DNA of 64,000 nt from an uncultured Kiloniellaceae bacterium (GCA_947493695.1 CANLSF010000002.1:1-64000), one strand, 5' to 3'; shown: positions 11,109 to 20,021, counted from the first letter of the stretch. A program made the numbers and translations. The notes: generated by a model from the sequence alone, not told the origin.

Positions 11109-12266
11109 ATGGCGGGTTGTTTCAAGGTTCGCAGTTGGAGGCTCAGGCGAGCGCCGGCGCAATCATACTGGGGAAAAACATACCGCGTCTCCGCCCTACT
11201 TTCCGGCCTGCTGATGGCATCTGGCTTAGCCTTTGGCGATTCTGCACTTGCGGACACACCGAACAGGGCTGCGACCGCTGCACAGCTTACGGCTCTGAAC
11301 GCCAAAGACACGACAGGTGCAAACACCAGCACCACGACCGCGACCTCCCCGATTGCAAAGCCTGTCGCGCCTGCCCCCTTGCCCGACTCTGTGGTCGTAG
11401 ATGCCGCAGAGTATCCCTGGAGTGCCATTGGGCGCCTGAACACCGGTGGGCGCGGATACTGCACCGGTATCCTGGTCGACGCGCATCATGTGCTGACAGA
11501 TGCACACTGCCTCTTTTACCGAACCGAAGGTCGCTGGTGGCAAGCAAAGGAACTGCACTTCGTCGCGGGTTATCAACGTGACAGCAACATCGTTCATTCA
11601 CGGGTCGCGCATTACGAACTGGCACCGGGCTATCGGGCCCATGGCGGTGTCAGTCTTGCAAGTATCTTGAACAACTGGGCTCTGGTGAAGCTCGAGAAAC
11701 CCCTGGGTACCCAGGTTGGATGGCTCGGCCTGAAAAACCTGGACAAGAAACTCGTACAGCGGTTGAAGAAGGGTCAAGGTGCCCTGTTGCAGGCCGGTTA
11801 TCGGCGTGACGCGCAACACGCCATCACCCTGGGCCTGGATTGCGGTCCCAAGGGCTTCTTTTCAGCCGAGAACCGGATCGGTCATCGTTGCCAGCTCAAA
11901 CCCGGCCGTGCCGATCTGCCATTTCTTGTCTATATGGACGGCAGGTTCAATCTGGTCGCCAATCATGTGATTTCCTCGATCACACGACAGCCGCCGCGCA
12001 AGGGTTCGCTCTCAAGTGCGCGTTTCCGGGCCAAACTGAAACGCGGTGAGAGCCGCGCACCAAAAACCAACGCTGTGGCGTCCTCGGTTCCCAGAAGCAC
12101 AATCTCTGACCTGCTGGTAACACTCGGGCACGCAAATAGAGACCAAAGTGCCGAGACAGAAGCCCGCAAAGCCGCGATCCAATCATTTGAAAGCGCAGAG
12201 GGCATGCCGGTGACAGGTGAAGCGTCATTGGCACTGCTGGGCAAAATCATCGAAACGACCTACTGA
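11109..12266 (+). CDS. Exported trypsin-fold pseudoprotease with C-terminal PG-binding-like tail (copy B)
   Basis: This 385-residue paralogue of the preceding gene has a longer, basic N-terminus and a signal-anchor segment (VSALLSGLLMASGLAFG), then a Thr/Ala-rich linker. The fold blocks are the same: GYCTGILVDAHHVLTDAHC (His133), LNNWALVKLEKPLG (Asn189 where Asp is expected) and CQLKPGRADLPFLVYMDG (Ala268 where Ser is expected). The tail repeats the PG-binding-like motif (AIQSFESAEGMPVTGEASLALLGKI). Both copies share the same substitutions, so the loss of catalysis predates the duplication or is selected in both. The ATG at 11109 follows GGAG; an in-frame TTG at 11058 is a weaker alternative. 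The 264-base gap between the copies looks non-coding. Confidence 0.85.
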   Translation: MAGCFKVRSWRLRRAPAQSYWGKTYRVSALLSGLLMASGLAFGDSALADTPNRAATAAQLTALNAKDTTGANTSTTTATSPIAKPVAPAPLPDSVVVDAAEYPWSAIGRLNTGGRGYCTGILVDAHHVLTDAHCLFYRTEGRWWQAKELHFVAGYQRDSNIVHSRVAHYELAPGYRAHGGVSLASILNNWALVKLEKPLGTQVGWLGLKNLDKKLVQRLKKGQGALLQAGYRRDAQHAITLGLDCGPKGFFSAENRIGHRCQLKPGRADLPFLVYMDGRFNLVANHVISSITRQPPRKGSLSSARFRAKLKRGESRAPKTNAVASSVPRSTISDLLVTLGHANRDQSAETEARKAAIQSFESAEGMPVTGEASLALLGKIIETTY

Positions 12267-12462
12267 GTCTATAAACGCCTCAGGTTTAAAGGCAGCATCC
12301 CTTCCTGACCCCGCCTTCGTTCATCTGCCCTCCCCCAATTCGCGCAAAACCCTGAGCACGCAGCCTATCTCTCCTGTCACCTTCACTCAACGGCGAGCCG
12401 CCTGCTCTCCCTGACCGGCTCAAGAAGTTTTATTTTTCTACCCAGGAAGGATTTGCCGTACA

Positions 12463-12606
12463 ATGGAACAACAGCGGGCCGCAACGGTCCGCCGGGCCGC
12501 GGTGAAAACAGACGAAAAACTCCAACACAAGCCATCACCGCAAGGTCTGAGAAAAGGAAACGACCTGATTCGCGGCGCACTTCCATTTGGAGCTGCGCCG
12601 CGCTGA
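12463..12606 (+). CDS. Possible 47-residue basic small protein
   Basis: A short frame (start MEQQRAATVRRAAVK, end GALPFGAAPR) begins with an ATG 11 bases after AGGAAGGA and ends 21 bases before the DUF2235 start on the same strand. It is rich in Arg, Lys and Ala. There is no family match. It may be a leader peptide, a small partner protein or chance. The rest of 12267-12627 shows nothing clear beyond a weak CTGAG / CTCAG hairpin just after the pseudoprotease stop. Confidence 0.25.
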   Translation: MEQQRAATVRRAAVKTDEKLQHKPSPQGLRKGNDLIRGALPFGAAPR

Positions 12607-12627
12607 GATCTTCATTGGGAGGGGACA

Positions 12628-14277
12628 ATGAAAAAGATCATCGTATTGTCGGATGGCACCGGGAATGGCGCTGCCAAGAGAAACAAAACCAACGTCTGGA
12701 GACTCTACAGAGCACTTGATCTTCAGGCTAAAGATCAGATCGCGATGTATGACGACGGTGTCGGCTCGCAGGAGTTCCTGCCACTCAAAATTCTCGGGGG
12801 CGCCTTTGGGTTCGGGCTGCGGCGCAACGTCCTCGAACTCTACAAATTCGTCTGCCGGAATTATAAAGACAACGACAAGATATACCTTTTCGGCTTCAGC
12901 CGCGGCGCCTTCACGGTTCGTCTTCTTGCCGGCTTGATCACAACACAGGGCCTGTGCCAGTCGGCGCAAAACGAGGCGGAGCTGGACGAGGAGGTCAACA
13001 AGAACTACCGGGCCTATCGCGCCAGGTTTGGTGGCAGCCCTCTCTACCATGCGTACCTGTGGCTCAGGGGTCACCGGAACGCCGAGTCACAAGACAGCCA
13101 ACCCAAGGTCAAAATTGAATTCATCGGGGTTTGGGATACGGTGGATGCCTACGGCTTGCCCATCGATGAACTTGCCACTCTCTGGCACTGGTGCATCTTT
13201 CCGATCAAGTTCAAGACCAGGAACCTCTCCACGGATGTGGTGCGGGCCTGCCACGCCCTGTCCGTCGACGATGAACGCCTCACCTTCCACCCGGTCCTTT
13301 GGGACGAGAGCGGCGAAACAGAAAACCCCAAGAGAATCGAGCAGGTCTGGTTCTCCGGCGTTCACTCCGATGTCGGCGGCGGCTATCCCATGAACGAACT
13401 GTCTCTGGTTCCACTTGACTGGATGTTGCAAAAAATCGAACGGCTACCGACACCGCTCAAGATGATTGACGAGGCGCGGAAGGAATACAGTCAGCAGGCT
13501 GACTGGCACGGAAAGCAGCACGACTCACGCTCTGGCCTCGGCGCGTACTACCGTTACAGCCCCCGCAATATTGCAAAGCTGTGCGACGATAAGATCAACA
13601 ACGTTAAAATCGCTAAACCGCAGATCCACAGCGGGGTTCTTGAACGGATCAAGGAGAACACGGTTCCCTATGCGCCGACCGGTTTGTCGGCTGACTATGA
13701 AGTTGCCTATAGCGGTGACCCCAAGGACTGGGTGTACGAGGAAGGCAAGGAGTCCGAAGAAAGAGATTCCTCTCTTGTCTACGCACGGGACAGAATATTT
13801 CTGCGCAAGGGCCTATACCTCGGCCTGCTTTCGGCAAGTATCGTTCTCTTCGCCTCGCGCTTTGTATTCCCGTGGTCACCTTCGGCGAGCTGCGTCGACA
13901 GTGCCTGTTACGTCGAACCGGTTCTGACATTTTTGCGCGATAAGCTTCCGGATTTCGCCAGTGGCTGGATCGACACGCTCAGTCAAAACCCTGGGCTGAT
14001 GTGGGGTTTACTCGGCGCTTTCCTGTTTTTTTTCTACTGGAAGAAACGCCTCTCACAATCAACCCAGGAACAGGCTGCAAACGCCTGGTCCGATCTTAAG
14101 GCAAAGGGTGACAATCAGACCAACTATCAGCGCGAAACCGGACGCGAAACATTTTTGTCCGGGATGAGAAGCTTCACCGACAAATATCACAAAGCCATCA
14201 TCAAACCGGCCATCGTCCTGGTACTCGTGGTCGCAACCCTGCTTTGGGCAACAGACGGCTCCCTTCCGGGGATGTGA
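12628..14277 (+). CDS. DUF2235 alpha/beta-hydrolase with C-terminal membrane helices
   Basis: The 549-residue protein opens with MKKIIVLSDGTGNG and carries the nucleophile elbow GFSRGAFTVR (Ser91), the acid block IGVWDTVDAYG and the histidine block FSGVHSDVGGGYP. That is the S-D-H arrangement of DUF2235, the family that includes Tle1-type phospholipase effectors. Three hydrophobic segments follow (about 391-411, 441-458, 525-545), so the enzyme is probably anchored in the membrane with the hydrolase in the cytosol. GGGAGGGG precedes the ATG. No type VI secretion genes, immunity gene or VgrG lie in the window, so a housekeeping lipid or signalling hydrolase is as likely as an effector. Confidence 0.85.
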   Translation: MKKIIVLSDGTGNGAAKRNKTNVWRLYRALDLQAKDQIAMYDDGVGSQEFLPLKILGGAFGFGLRRNVLELYKFVCRNYKDNDKIYLFGFSRGAFTVRLLAGLITTQGLCQSAQNEAELDEEVNKNYRAYRARFGGSPLYHAYLWLRGHRNAESQDSQPKVKIEFIGVWDTVDAYGLPIDELATLWHWCIFPIKFKTRNLSTDVVRACHALSVDDERLTFHPVLWDESGETENPKRIEQVWFSGVHSDVGGGYPMNELSLVPLDWMLQKIERLPTPLKMIDEARKEYSQQADWHGKQHDSRSGLGAYYRYSPRNIAKLCDDKINNVKIAKPQIHSGVLERIKENTVPYAPTGLSADYEVAYSGDPKDWVYEEGKESEERDSSLVYARDRIFLRKGLYLGLLSASIVLFASRFVFPWSPSASCVDSACYVEPVLTFLRDKLPDFASGWIDTLSQNPGLMWGLLGAFLFFFYWKKRLSQSTQEQAANAWSDLKAKGDNQTNYQRETGRETFLSGMRSFTDKYHKAIIKPAIVLVLVVATLLWATDGSLPGM

Positions 14278-14359
14278 AGCGGTCTGTGCGAAAGCTTGAA
14301 GCATGAGACAGCCAGGCCGCGGCTTCGACCAGGTCTCACCGAGAGGGTGAGTGGCAAAG

Positions 14360-14400
14360 AGGCCTCATACCCCAGCGACTTGTCTTGGAGTATGAGGCCT
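14360..14400. terminator. Hairpin between convergent genes
   Basis: An 11-bp perfect stem (AGGCCTCATAC / GTATGAGGCCT) lies between the stops of the DUF2235 gene (+) and the PAS_5 gene (-). T-runs are short on both sides, so it may be a weak bidirectional terminator or an mRNA end-protecting hairpin. Confidence 0.5.
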
Positions 14401-14433
14401 AAATTCTGTGTAAACGGGATCTGATCGGGAAAG

Positions 14434-15495
14434 TTAAGCGTGCGTGATATAGCAAAGGGCGTGAACGTCGCCCAGCCGCTCTCCGCTCAAGGGCAATGCA
14501 ATCACGCGATAACTGACATTGCCCAGGGACGTCGGAAAGACTTCGATGTCCTGGATCGGTCGACCCGCTCTGGCCACTTCCCGTCCCACCGTCATGATCC
14601 ATTCCGTGACCATAGGAGTATATTCGATCAGGACTTCGCCCTGGGCTGAGGCTTGCTCACGTGCAGTCCGCATCACCTCGGCAAAAGAGCGTTCAACCGT
14701 CGCATGGTCACTGATGTCGTTGCAATTGATCATGAGTGAGTTCGGCCAATGCTGGGCAATTTCACTCGGGTCAATGTCGATCACTGAAGGAACCTGACGA
14801 CCGCGGCGCAATTCGTCCCAGTAGGACGCAACGTCTCGCGGCTTGTTATGCGCAGCCCGCTGCTGGGCTTCGGCCAGTTTCTTTTGCTGCTCTTGCGCGG
14901 CTCTGCGGCGCTCGAGTGGCGTCATCCCGCCCTGGACCAGGCTCTTTCTTTTTGTGCCCGCAGGTGCGGCAGGCGCCGGCTGAAATTCGTCCATGTTGGG
15001 AACGACCACGTCACGCTCTGCAGGTGCAGGCCGTTCTACCCCGGCAAGAGGATGCGGAATGCTCTGAGGTGCATCAGCTGGACCGACGACCGGCGTCCCA
15101 TTCTCATGAGGACGCGGAGGCTCAGCATTCACATCCTGCGCGCCGGGGGTCTGCAAAGGTTGTTTTTGAGCTTCGGCGCGTTCTGCCGCCAAGCGCCGAA
15201 GTTCCTGTTGCCGGGCATGAAGCGCGTCATCCTGGCTCGGAGCTGCCGGCGCGGGCGCAGAAGAGGCCGCCTCCTCTGGCACTGTCGCCGGATCATTGGA
15301 AAATGCAGCTTCAACGCGGGCCGTCAATTCCTGAGCGCCCTTCACAGGTGCGTCAGGTTTCGGTCCACCCATATCTTCCGGGGTCGCCACACGCACCGGC
15401 GCGCGGCGCCGAATCATGCCGCTGGTCAGCGACCCGGTGGGCCGTGCATCGCCACCGGTGTCTTGCTGAAGCAGTTCCTCATTCATTGAATTCAT
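14434..15495 (-). CDS. PAS_5-domain protein with long disordered N-terminus
   Basis: Residues 1 to about 225 are Pro/Ala/Glu-rich and low in complexity, with a charged Gln/Ala/Arg helix around ERRRAAQEQQKKLAEAQQ. From about 230 the sequence SYWDELRRGRQVPSVIDIDPSEIAQHWPN matches the start of PAS_5 (PF07310), a family largely confined to alphaproteobacteria and thought to be sensory; its ligand is unknown. The ATG at 15495 is chosen; ATGs at 15531 and 15486 are alternatives and none has a strong ribosome-binding site. It is the third gene of an operon with a ParA ATPase and a ribbon-helix-helix protein, so it may be the cargo or reader of that positioning system (inference). Confidence 0.75.
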   Translation of the reverse strand: MNSMNEELLQQDTGGDARPTGSLTSGMIRRRAPVRVATPEDMGGPKPDAPVKGAQELTARVEAAFSNDPATVPEEAASSAPAPAAPSQDDALHARQQELRRLAAERAEAQKQPLQTPGAQDVNAEPPRPHENGTPVVGPADAPQSIPHPLAGVERPAPAERDVVVPNMDEFQPAPAAPAGTKRKSLVQGGMTPLERRRAAQEQQKKLAEAQQRAAHNKPRDVASYWDELRRGRQVPSVIDIDPSEIAQHWPNSLMINCNDISDHATVERSFAEVMRTAREQASAQGEVLIEYTPMVTEWIMTVGREVARAGRPIQDIEVFPTSLGNVSYRVIALPLSGERLGDVHALCYITHA

Positions 15496-15618
15496 GCCGC
15501 CGAGAACTCCCACCCGTCTTGCGCGAAGCATCGTTCGATCAAGACCTGCTTTACCTTGAACCCTGTATCCACTGCCGCACGTCTTCCAGCCCGCAGGGCG
15601 TGAAGGCCGGCGGAGCGC

Positions 15619-16143
15619 TTACCCCCGGTAAACATCGTTCACCATTGCCGCAAACTCGGAACCACCGCAGTCCTTGGCAACCTCATTGATATGATTATCG
15701 AAAGCCTCAACCAAAAACTCCTGGGCGCTTTGATTGAGGTGCGCTGCGGCAAGCTTCAGCATCAGGTGACGCTTTTCATCAAGACGCAGAGACATCTTGA
15801 CGCGCCCGTGGTCATCCAGCTTCGGATGGGAATTGAGAGCCCGGGCCTGTCTTGCCGCCACTTTCTGACGTTGCTGGGCCGCCCGCGCGATAATACTGGA
15901 TACAATCGGCGCCGGCTCCGCTTCTTCCTCGGTCGTCCGCTTTGCAACCTTCTCCGTTGAAAAGCTCGACTTCAGGATCGCAACCTGCTCCCGCAGCGTT
16001 TTCTGATCCCGCTCCAGAAATTCGGGATTGGAGTACTCGTGATCAGACTCGTCATCGTCCATGGGCGGTGCTGTTCCCGAAGGAATGGCAGCGCCTTTAG
16101 GCGTCAGGAGCGAAGACGTAAGCGAGGCCGCTTTCGTTGTCAT
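15619..16143 (-). CDS. Ribbon-helix-helix-like partner of the ParA ATPase
   Basis: A 174-residue protein. The N-terminal half is acidic and likely disordered (MDDDESDHEYSNPEFLERD), the middle is a charged helix, and residues about 125-170 (GRVKMSLRLDEKRHLMLKLAAAHL, then SAQEFLVEAFDNHI) have the beta-strand/two-helix pattern of ribbon-helix-helix DNA-binding proteins. The ATG at 16143 follows AAAGG; upstream frame residues are unlike the rest. It begins 14 bases after the parA stop, so the two are co-translated neighbours. By analogy with ParG/Omega-type partners it may stimulate the ATPase or bind DNA; this is inferred from position and fold. Confidence 0.7.
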   Translation of the reverse strand: MTTKAASLTSSLLTPKGAAIPSGTAPPMDDDESDHEYSNPEFLERDQKTLREQVAILKSSFSTEKVAKRTTEEEAEPAPIVSSIIARAAQQRQKVAARQARALNSHPKLDDHGRVKMSLRLDEKRHLMLKLAAAHLNQSAQEFLVEAFDNHINEVAKDCGGSEFAAMVNDVYRG

Positions 16144-16157
16144 AACCAATACCTTTG

Positions 16158-16850
16158 TTACACACCGACGTTGAAGGCTTGTTTCTGCCCCTGCGCATTC
16201 GTGCTCGACGGCATAATCGTCTTCCGCTGCCCCGTCCCCATGCGTCCGTCGATGTATTCCCAAAGCTTGACGATCTCGTTCGCGGAACGGGTCGCCTTTG
16301 GAATCTCCATGACTGTCCGCCCGTCGATCATGGACGCGGCGAAGTCTGTCCGGTGATGAATAATTGATGGTGCAACCGTGCCATGCTGCGACAGCGCAAA
16401 CGCTGCCTCTGTGGTCAGGCGCGCCCGCGGGGTCGCACCATTGATCACGAACACCAGCGGCTTGCCGAGATTTTCCACCAGCTCGACCGTTGCGCCGGCG
16501 GCACGCAGGTCATGCGGACTCGGCCGGGTCGGAATGAGAATAAGATCGGAAACATTGACCACATCCGCAATTGTCTCCGTGATCGCCGGCGGTGTATCGA
16601 TCACCAGCAACTTGATCCCCGCGTCGCGCATGCGCTCAACATCCTGCGCCAGTCGCGACACATAGGTGCTCACGAAAACCGGCGTATCGGACTGGCGCTC
16701 GTTCCACCAATCCGCCAAGCTGCCCTGAGGATCAGTGTCGACCAGAGCCACTGGTCCGGCGCCACTCCTTTCGGCCTGCACGGCAAGGTGACCAGACAAG
16801 GTCGTCTTGCCAGACCCACCTTTCTGGGAGGAAACTGCCAACACCCGCAT
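16158..16850 (-). CDS. Orphan ParA/MinD-type ATPase
   Basis: The 230-residue protein begins MRVLAVSSQKGGSGKTTLSG, with the deviant Walker A motif of the ParA/MinD family (Lys10 and Lys15), then LVDTDPQGSLADWW (Walker A') and LLVIDTPPA (Walker B). It is short and lacks an N-terminal helix-turn-helix, as in ParA proteins that place chemosensory clusters, plasmids or other cargo. The start at 16850 follows AAAGGAG. No parB, parS, smc, dnaA or replication gene is near, so it is probably not the chromosome-partition ParA. Its tail (GTGQRKTIMPSSTNAQ) is polar and probably flexible. Confidence 0.85.
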   Translation of the reverse strand: MRVLAVSSQKGGSGKTTLSGHLAVQAERSGAGPVALVDTDPQGSLADWWNERQSDTPVFVSTYVSRLAQDVERMRDAGIKLLVIDTPPAITETIADVVNVSDLILIPTRPSPHDLRAAGATVELVENLGKPLVFVINGATPRARLTTEAAFALSQHGTVAPSIIHHRTDFAASMIDGRTVMEIPKATRSANEIVKLWEYIDGRMGTGQRKTIMPSSTNAQGQKQAFNVGV

Positions 16851-17298
16851 TGATATCACGCTCCTTTTCCGCGCGGACCCCGAAAGATCCGCTGGCATGC
16901 TTCAGCGCAAAACGTTCACAACGCCGCCCTGAAGCACCTGATTCCGCCGAATTTCGCCGATGTAACGCCCCACAACCTACTGGTTCACTGCGTCACACTC
17001 GGGTTACCCTCGGATATTAGAACTGAGCTCTTAAGAAGGCGTTACTATTCAAACGCGTAGAGCTAATAACCGGCCCCAGGCTTGAGTACAATTTTAGTTA
17101 CCCGATACATATATTTTCTATTTATTGTATTTTTCGTCAATATATTTAAATTGATCTATTTTTGAGAGAATACATTGATCAAAGTATAGATAAATTTTTG
17201 CCGTTACCCTCAAATACGCAATATATACTTGCCGGGAACCCTGAAAGCCTTCAGTTTCGGGGGCGCGAATATCTCGAATCCACACTGAAAGCGATTAA
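16851..17298. other. 448-base AT-rich intergenic region
   Basis: The region lies between the divergent parA-like operon and the enolase-superfamily gene. From about 17040 to 17230 it is strikingly AT-rich compared with the flanking genes and should hold both promoters. I see no gene, strong palindrome or terminator in it. Confidence 0.5.
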
Positions 17299-18402
17299 AT
17301 GGCGACCGATACGGCAATCACCGCAGTTGAAGCGAAACTCTTTGCCATTCCTCTGGCTGAAATCCTCACTGACGCCAAACACGGCGATCACAGTCACTTC
17401 GATCTCGTCACGGTCACCCTCACTCTTGCGAGCGGCCTTCAGGGCACGGGCTACACCTACACCGGCGGTCGCGGCGGACAGGCGATCCTGGCGATGATCG
17501 AGCATGATCTAGGGCCGCAGGTTATCGGCAGGGATGCCAATCAGATCGAAGAGATATTCGACCACATGGAGACCTATATCCATTACGTCGGTCGCGGTGG
17601 CATTGCCTCCTTTGCAATATCAGCAATCGACATCGCGCTGTGGGATTTGTGTGGCAAAACGAAAAGTCTGCCGCTGTCCGTAATGGCAGGCGACGCCGAT
17701 AAAAGCTGCAAGGCCTATTGCGGCGGCATTGACCTCGGATTTGATCAGGAAAAGCTGCTTTCCAGCGTTCAAGGCTACCTCGACCGCGGCTTCAATGCGG
17801 TGAAAATCAAGGTCGGACGTGAGGATTTCTCTGAGGATCTGGCCAGGGTTGAGGCCGTGCGCACGCTGATCGGCCCGGAGACGAGCTTTATGGTCGACGC
17901 CAACTACTCCATGACTGTCGAACAGGCCATCACCGCCGCGAAAGCCTTCCAGGCCTTTGATATCCTGTGGTTTGAGGAGCCCATCGTCCCGGACAATTAC
18001 CTAGGCTACGCGCAGATCGCCGACGCAACCGGCATGCCGCTCGCTATGGGGGAGAACCTGCACACGCTCTATGAATTCGAATTCGCTTTCGCACAGTCCA
18101 AACTCTCCTACATCCAGCCCGATGCTTCGAATTGCGGCGGTATCACCGGCTGGCTGCGCGTCGCGGATCTGGCGGAAAAGCAGGGAATACCGGTCTGCAG
18201 CCACGGCATGCAGGAGCTTCACGTCAGTCTCCTGGCGGGCCGGAAGAATGCGGGCTGGCTGGAGGTCCACAGCTTTCCTATCGACCAATACACCACGCGT
18301 CCTCTCGTGGTGGAAAACAGCCGCGCCGTCGCCCCTGAGACACCGGGAACAGGTGTGACCTTCAATTGGGAAAAGCTGGCGCCCCATCTCTGGTCACGCT
18401 AG
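17299..18402 (+). CDS. Enolase-superfamily enzyme, mandelate racemase subgroup
   Basis: A 367-residue protein of normal length. The KIKVGR motif (K-x-K) provides a catalytic base, and VDANYS, WFEEPI and GENLHT provide the Asp, Glu and Glu ligands for Mg2+. [10 protein letters not shown] and [10 protein letters not shown] supply the Asp-His dyad of the mandelate racemase subgroup. These enzymes take a proton from the carbon next to a carboxylate, and most members are sugar-acid dehydratases. The substrate cannot be read from the sequence. No sugar transporter or dehydrogenase is adjacent, so the pathway is unknown. Confidence 0.85.
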   Translation: MATDTAITAVEAKLFAIPLAEILTDAKHGDHSHFDLVTVTLTLASGLQGTGYTYTGGRGGQAILAMIEHDLGPQVIGRDANQIEEIFDHMETYIHYVGRGGIASFAISAIDIALWDLCGKTKSLPLSVMAGDADKSCKAYCGGIDLGFDQEKLLSSVQGYLDRGFNAVKIKVGREDFSEDLARVEAVRTLIGPETSFMVDANYSMTVEQAITAAKAFQAFDILWFEEPIVPDNYLGYAQIADATGMPLAMGENLHTLYEFEFAFAQSKLSYIQPDASNCGGITGWLRVADLAEKQGIPVCSHGMQELHVSLLAGRKNAGWLEVHSFPIDQYTTRPLVVENSRAVAPETPGTGVTFNWEKLAPHLWSR

Positions 18403-18671
18403 ACCGGAACTCAGCTCCATCGAAGCGAACCGTGTCGGTGAATGGCCAGGCCTTTTCTGGCGTGGCCTCCGAGGTCATTTGAGTCTGGGGATCTGGCGGT
18501 TAAGGAGGGTCAACTCCCCAGTCAGATGACTCCCGAACGAGCGCACAAACCCAGATGGCAAACAGACTCAACTAGAGATTGACATCCATAAATAGAAACA
18601 GGAAACATACTAATCTTCTTAAACGGGTCACATGCGTGACTAGGTTCAGAAACAATCCCATAGGAGATTCC

Positions 18672-19154
18672 ATGTTTGCGCGCGCATTTTTGTCTGTTTT
18701 TCTTCTGCTGATTCTATCTGCCTGCGCAAGCAATCCCTATAAAATCGACAAGGATCAGGTTGAGAACGTTTCGAGCATCAAGGGCTATTCTGAGCGCGAC
18801 GGTCTCTTCACCTGGCTGAGCGCCCGCATCGAATCCATAGACGGCAAGAGCGTGAGCTACATTCTCAAGAGTGAGACCGATTACGAAATTCCGGTCACGC
18901 CGGAGATGCACAAATTCCTGGTGCTGACGGAGTTTAACAAGAGTTTTGGCGGCGCCTGCCCTTGTGTGACCTTTACTGAGCTGGTTGCCCCGATTGAGCC
19001 AAACAGCAGCTACGGTTTGAAGGCCCGTGTCGACGGTGCCGGCGTTGAAGTCTGGATCGAGAATCTCGCGGACTCGACAGCCATTACCGAAGTGGTCAAA
19101 ACACGCTACGCTCCCAGCCAGCGGAACAATTACGTTCCGATCATCATTTACTGA
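18672..19154 (+). CDS. Predicted lipoprotein, unknown function
   Basis: The 160-residue product begins with a short hydrophobic signal (FARAFLSVFLLLILSAC) and a clear lipobox LSAC. The mature part is beta-rich (SVSYILKSETDYEIPVTPEM) and ends in YVPIIIY. AGGAGATTCC sits directly before the ATG at 18672, which settles the start over the longer open frame. No family is recognised. The preceding 269 bases contain no other gene. Confidence 0.75.
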   Translation: MFARAFLSVFLLLILSACASNPYKIDKDQVENVSSIKGYSERDGLFTWLSARIESIDGKSVSYILKSETDYEIPVTPEMHKFLVLTEFNKSFGGACPCVTFTELVAPIEPNSSYGLKARVDGAGVEVWIENLADSTAITEVVKTRYAPSQRNNYVPIIIY

Positions 19155-19170
19155 CTTGCTGCGAGAGGTC

Positions 19171-19214
19171 GCCCGGCAGTAGGCCTGGATGCAGACTGGG
19201 TTGAACCGCCGGGC
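19171..19214. terminator. Hairpin between convergent genes
   Basis: GCCCGGC and GCCGGGC form a perfect 7-bp GC stem between the stops of the lipoprotein gene (+) and cysE (-), with a second short stem (CAGT / ACTG) inside the loop. No strong T-run follows on either strand, so confidence as a terminator is moderate. Confidence 0.4.
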
Positions 19215-19217
19215 CCT

Positions 19218-20021
19218 TTATACCTCGGGGAGGCTCTGATCCATCTGGCGGGCCGGCTGGTCACAGCAGGTCCCCACAATCTTGCCGGGGACACCGACCA
19301 CGGTGCAGCGCGGCGGAACATTGATCAGGACCACGGAGGCTGCTCCGACCTTGGCGCATTCGCCAATCTCGATGTTGCCGAGGATCTTGGCGCCGGCACA
19401 AATCAGCGCTCCACGACGGACCTTTGGATGGCGGTCGCCGCTATCCTTGCCGGTGCCGCCCAGCGTCACGTTCTGAAGCAGCGAGACGTCGTCCTCGATC
19501 ACGGTGGTTTCCCCGATCACAACGCCGGTCCCGTGATCAATCATGATGCCGCGGCCGATCTGCGCCGCCGGATGAATATCCAGGCCGAAAACCTCGGAAA
19601 TCCGGTTTTGCAGGAACAGAGCCATCGGCCGCCGGTCGTTTTTCCAGAGCCAATGACCAAGCCGGTAGCACTGCAGCGCATGGAAGCCTTTGAAGTAAAG
19701 CAAGGGCTCCAGATGACTGGTGCAGGCCGGATCCCGGTCGAGAACCGCCATGATATCGGCCCGAATTGCCGCGCCGATGTCTGAATCCGACGCGAAAGCC
19801 TCATCAAAAACCTGTCGCAGCAGCATCGGCGGCATCTCAGTGCTTCCCAGCTTCTGCGCCAGATGGAAACTCAGGGCCTGCTCCAGGCGCTCGTGGTTCA
19901 GCAGCGTGGAGTGAAGATATCCCGCGAGAGCCGGCTCCTTGGAAACCATCTCGATCGCTTCTTCACGGATATGCGCCCAGACGGGGTCGCAGGTAGCAAA
20001 CCTCTCAGCCGTACGTGACAT
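19218..20021 (-). CDS. cysE: Serine O-acetyltransferase (CysE)
   Basis: CysE acetylates L-serine with acetyl-CoA, giving the acceptor for sulfide in cysteine synthesis. The 267-residue protein has the helical N-terminal domain, then the left-handed beta-helix hexapeptide repeats. Family blocks are YRLGHWLW, GLDIHPAAQIGRGIMIDHGTGVVIGET and VTLGGTGKDSGDRHPKV, with the catalytic His in the IDHGTG and GDRHP segments. Length is typical of the longer, cysteine-inhibited form. It is separate from the sulfate reduction operon about 11 kb away but feeds the same pathway. Confidence 0.95.
   Translation of the reverse strand: MSRTAERFATCDPVWAHIREEAIEMVSKEPALAGYLHSTLLNHERLEQALSFHLAQKLGSTEMPPMLLRQVFDEAFASDSDIGAAIRADIMAVLDRDPACTSHLEPLLYFKGFHALQCYRLGHWLWKNDRRPMALFLQNRISEVFGLDIHPAAQIGRGIMIDHGTGVVIGETTVIEDDVSLLQNVTLGGTGKDSGDRHPKVRRGALICAGAKILGNIEIGECAKVGAASVVLINVPPRCTVVGVPGKIVGTCCDQPARQMDQSLPEV

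Noticed and set aside
9792-12266. Reading the two trypsin-fold genes as ordinary secreted proteases
   Set aside because: The Asp and Ser of the triad are replaced in both copies at aligned positions, so peptidase activity is not expected.
12628-14277. DUF2235 protein as part of an anti-phage or T6SS effector system
   Set aside because: No secretion, immunity or defence gene is adjacent; the catalytic match alone does not support it.
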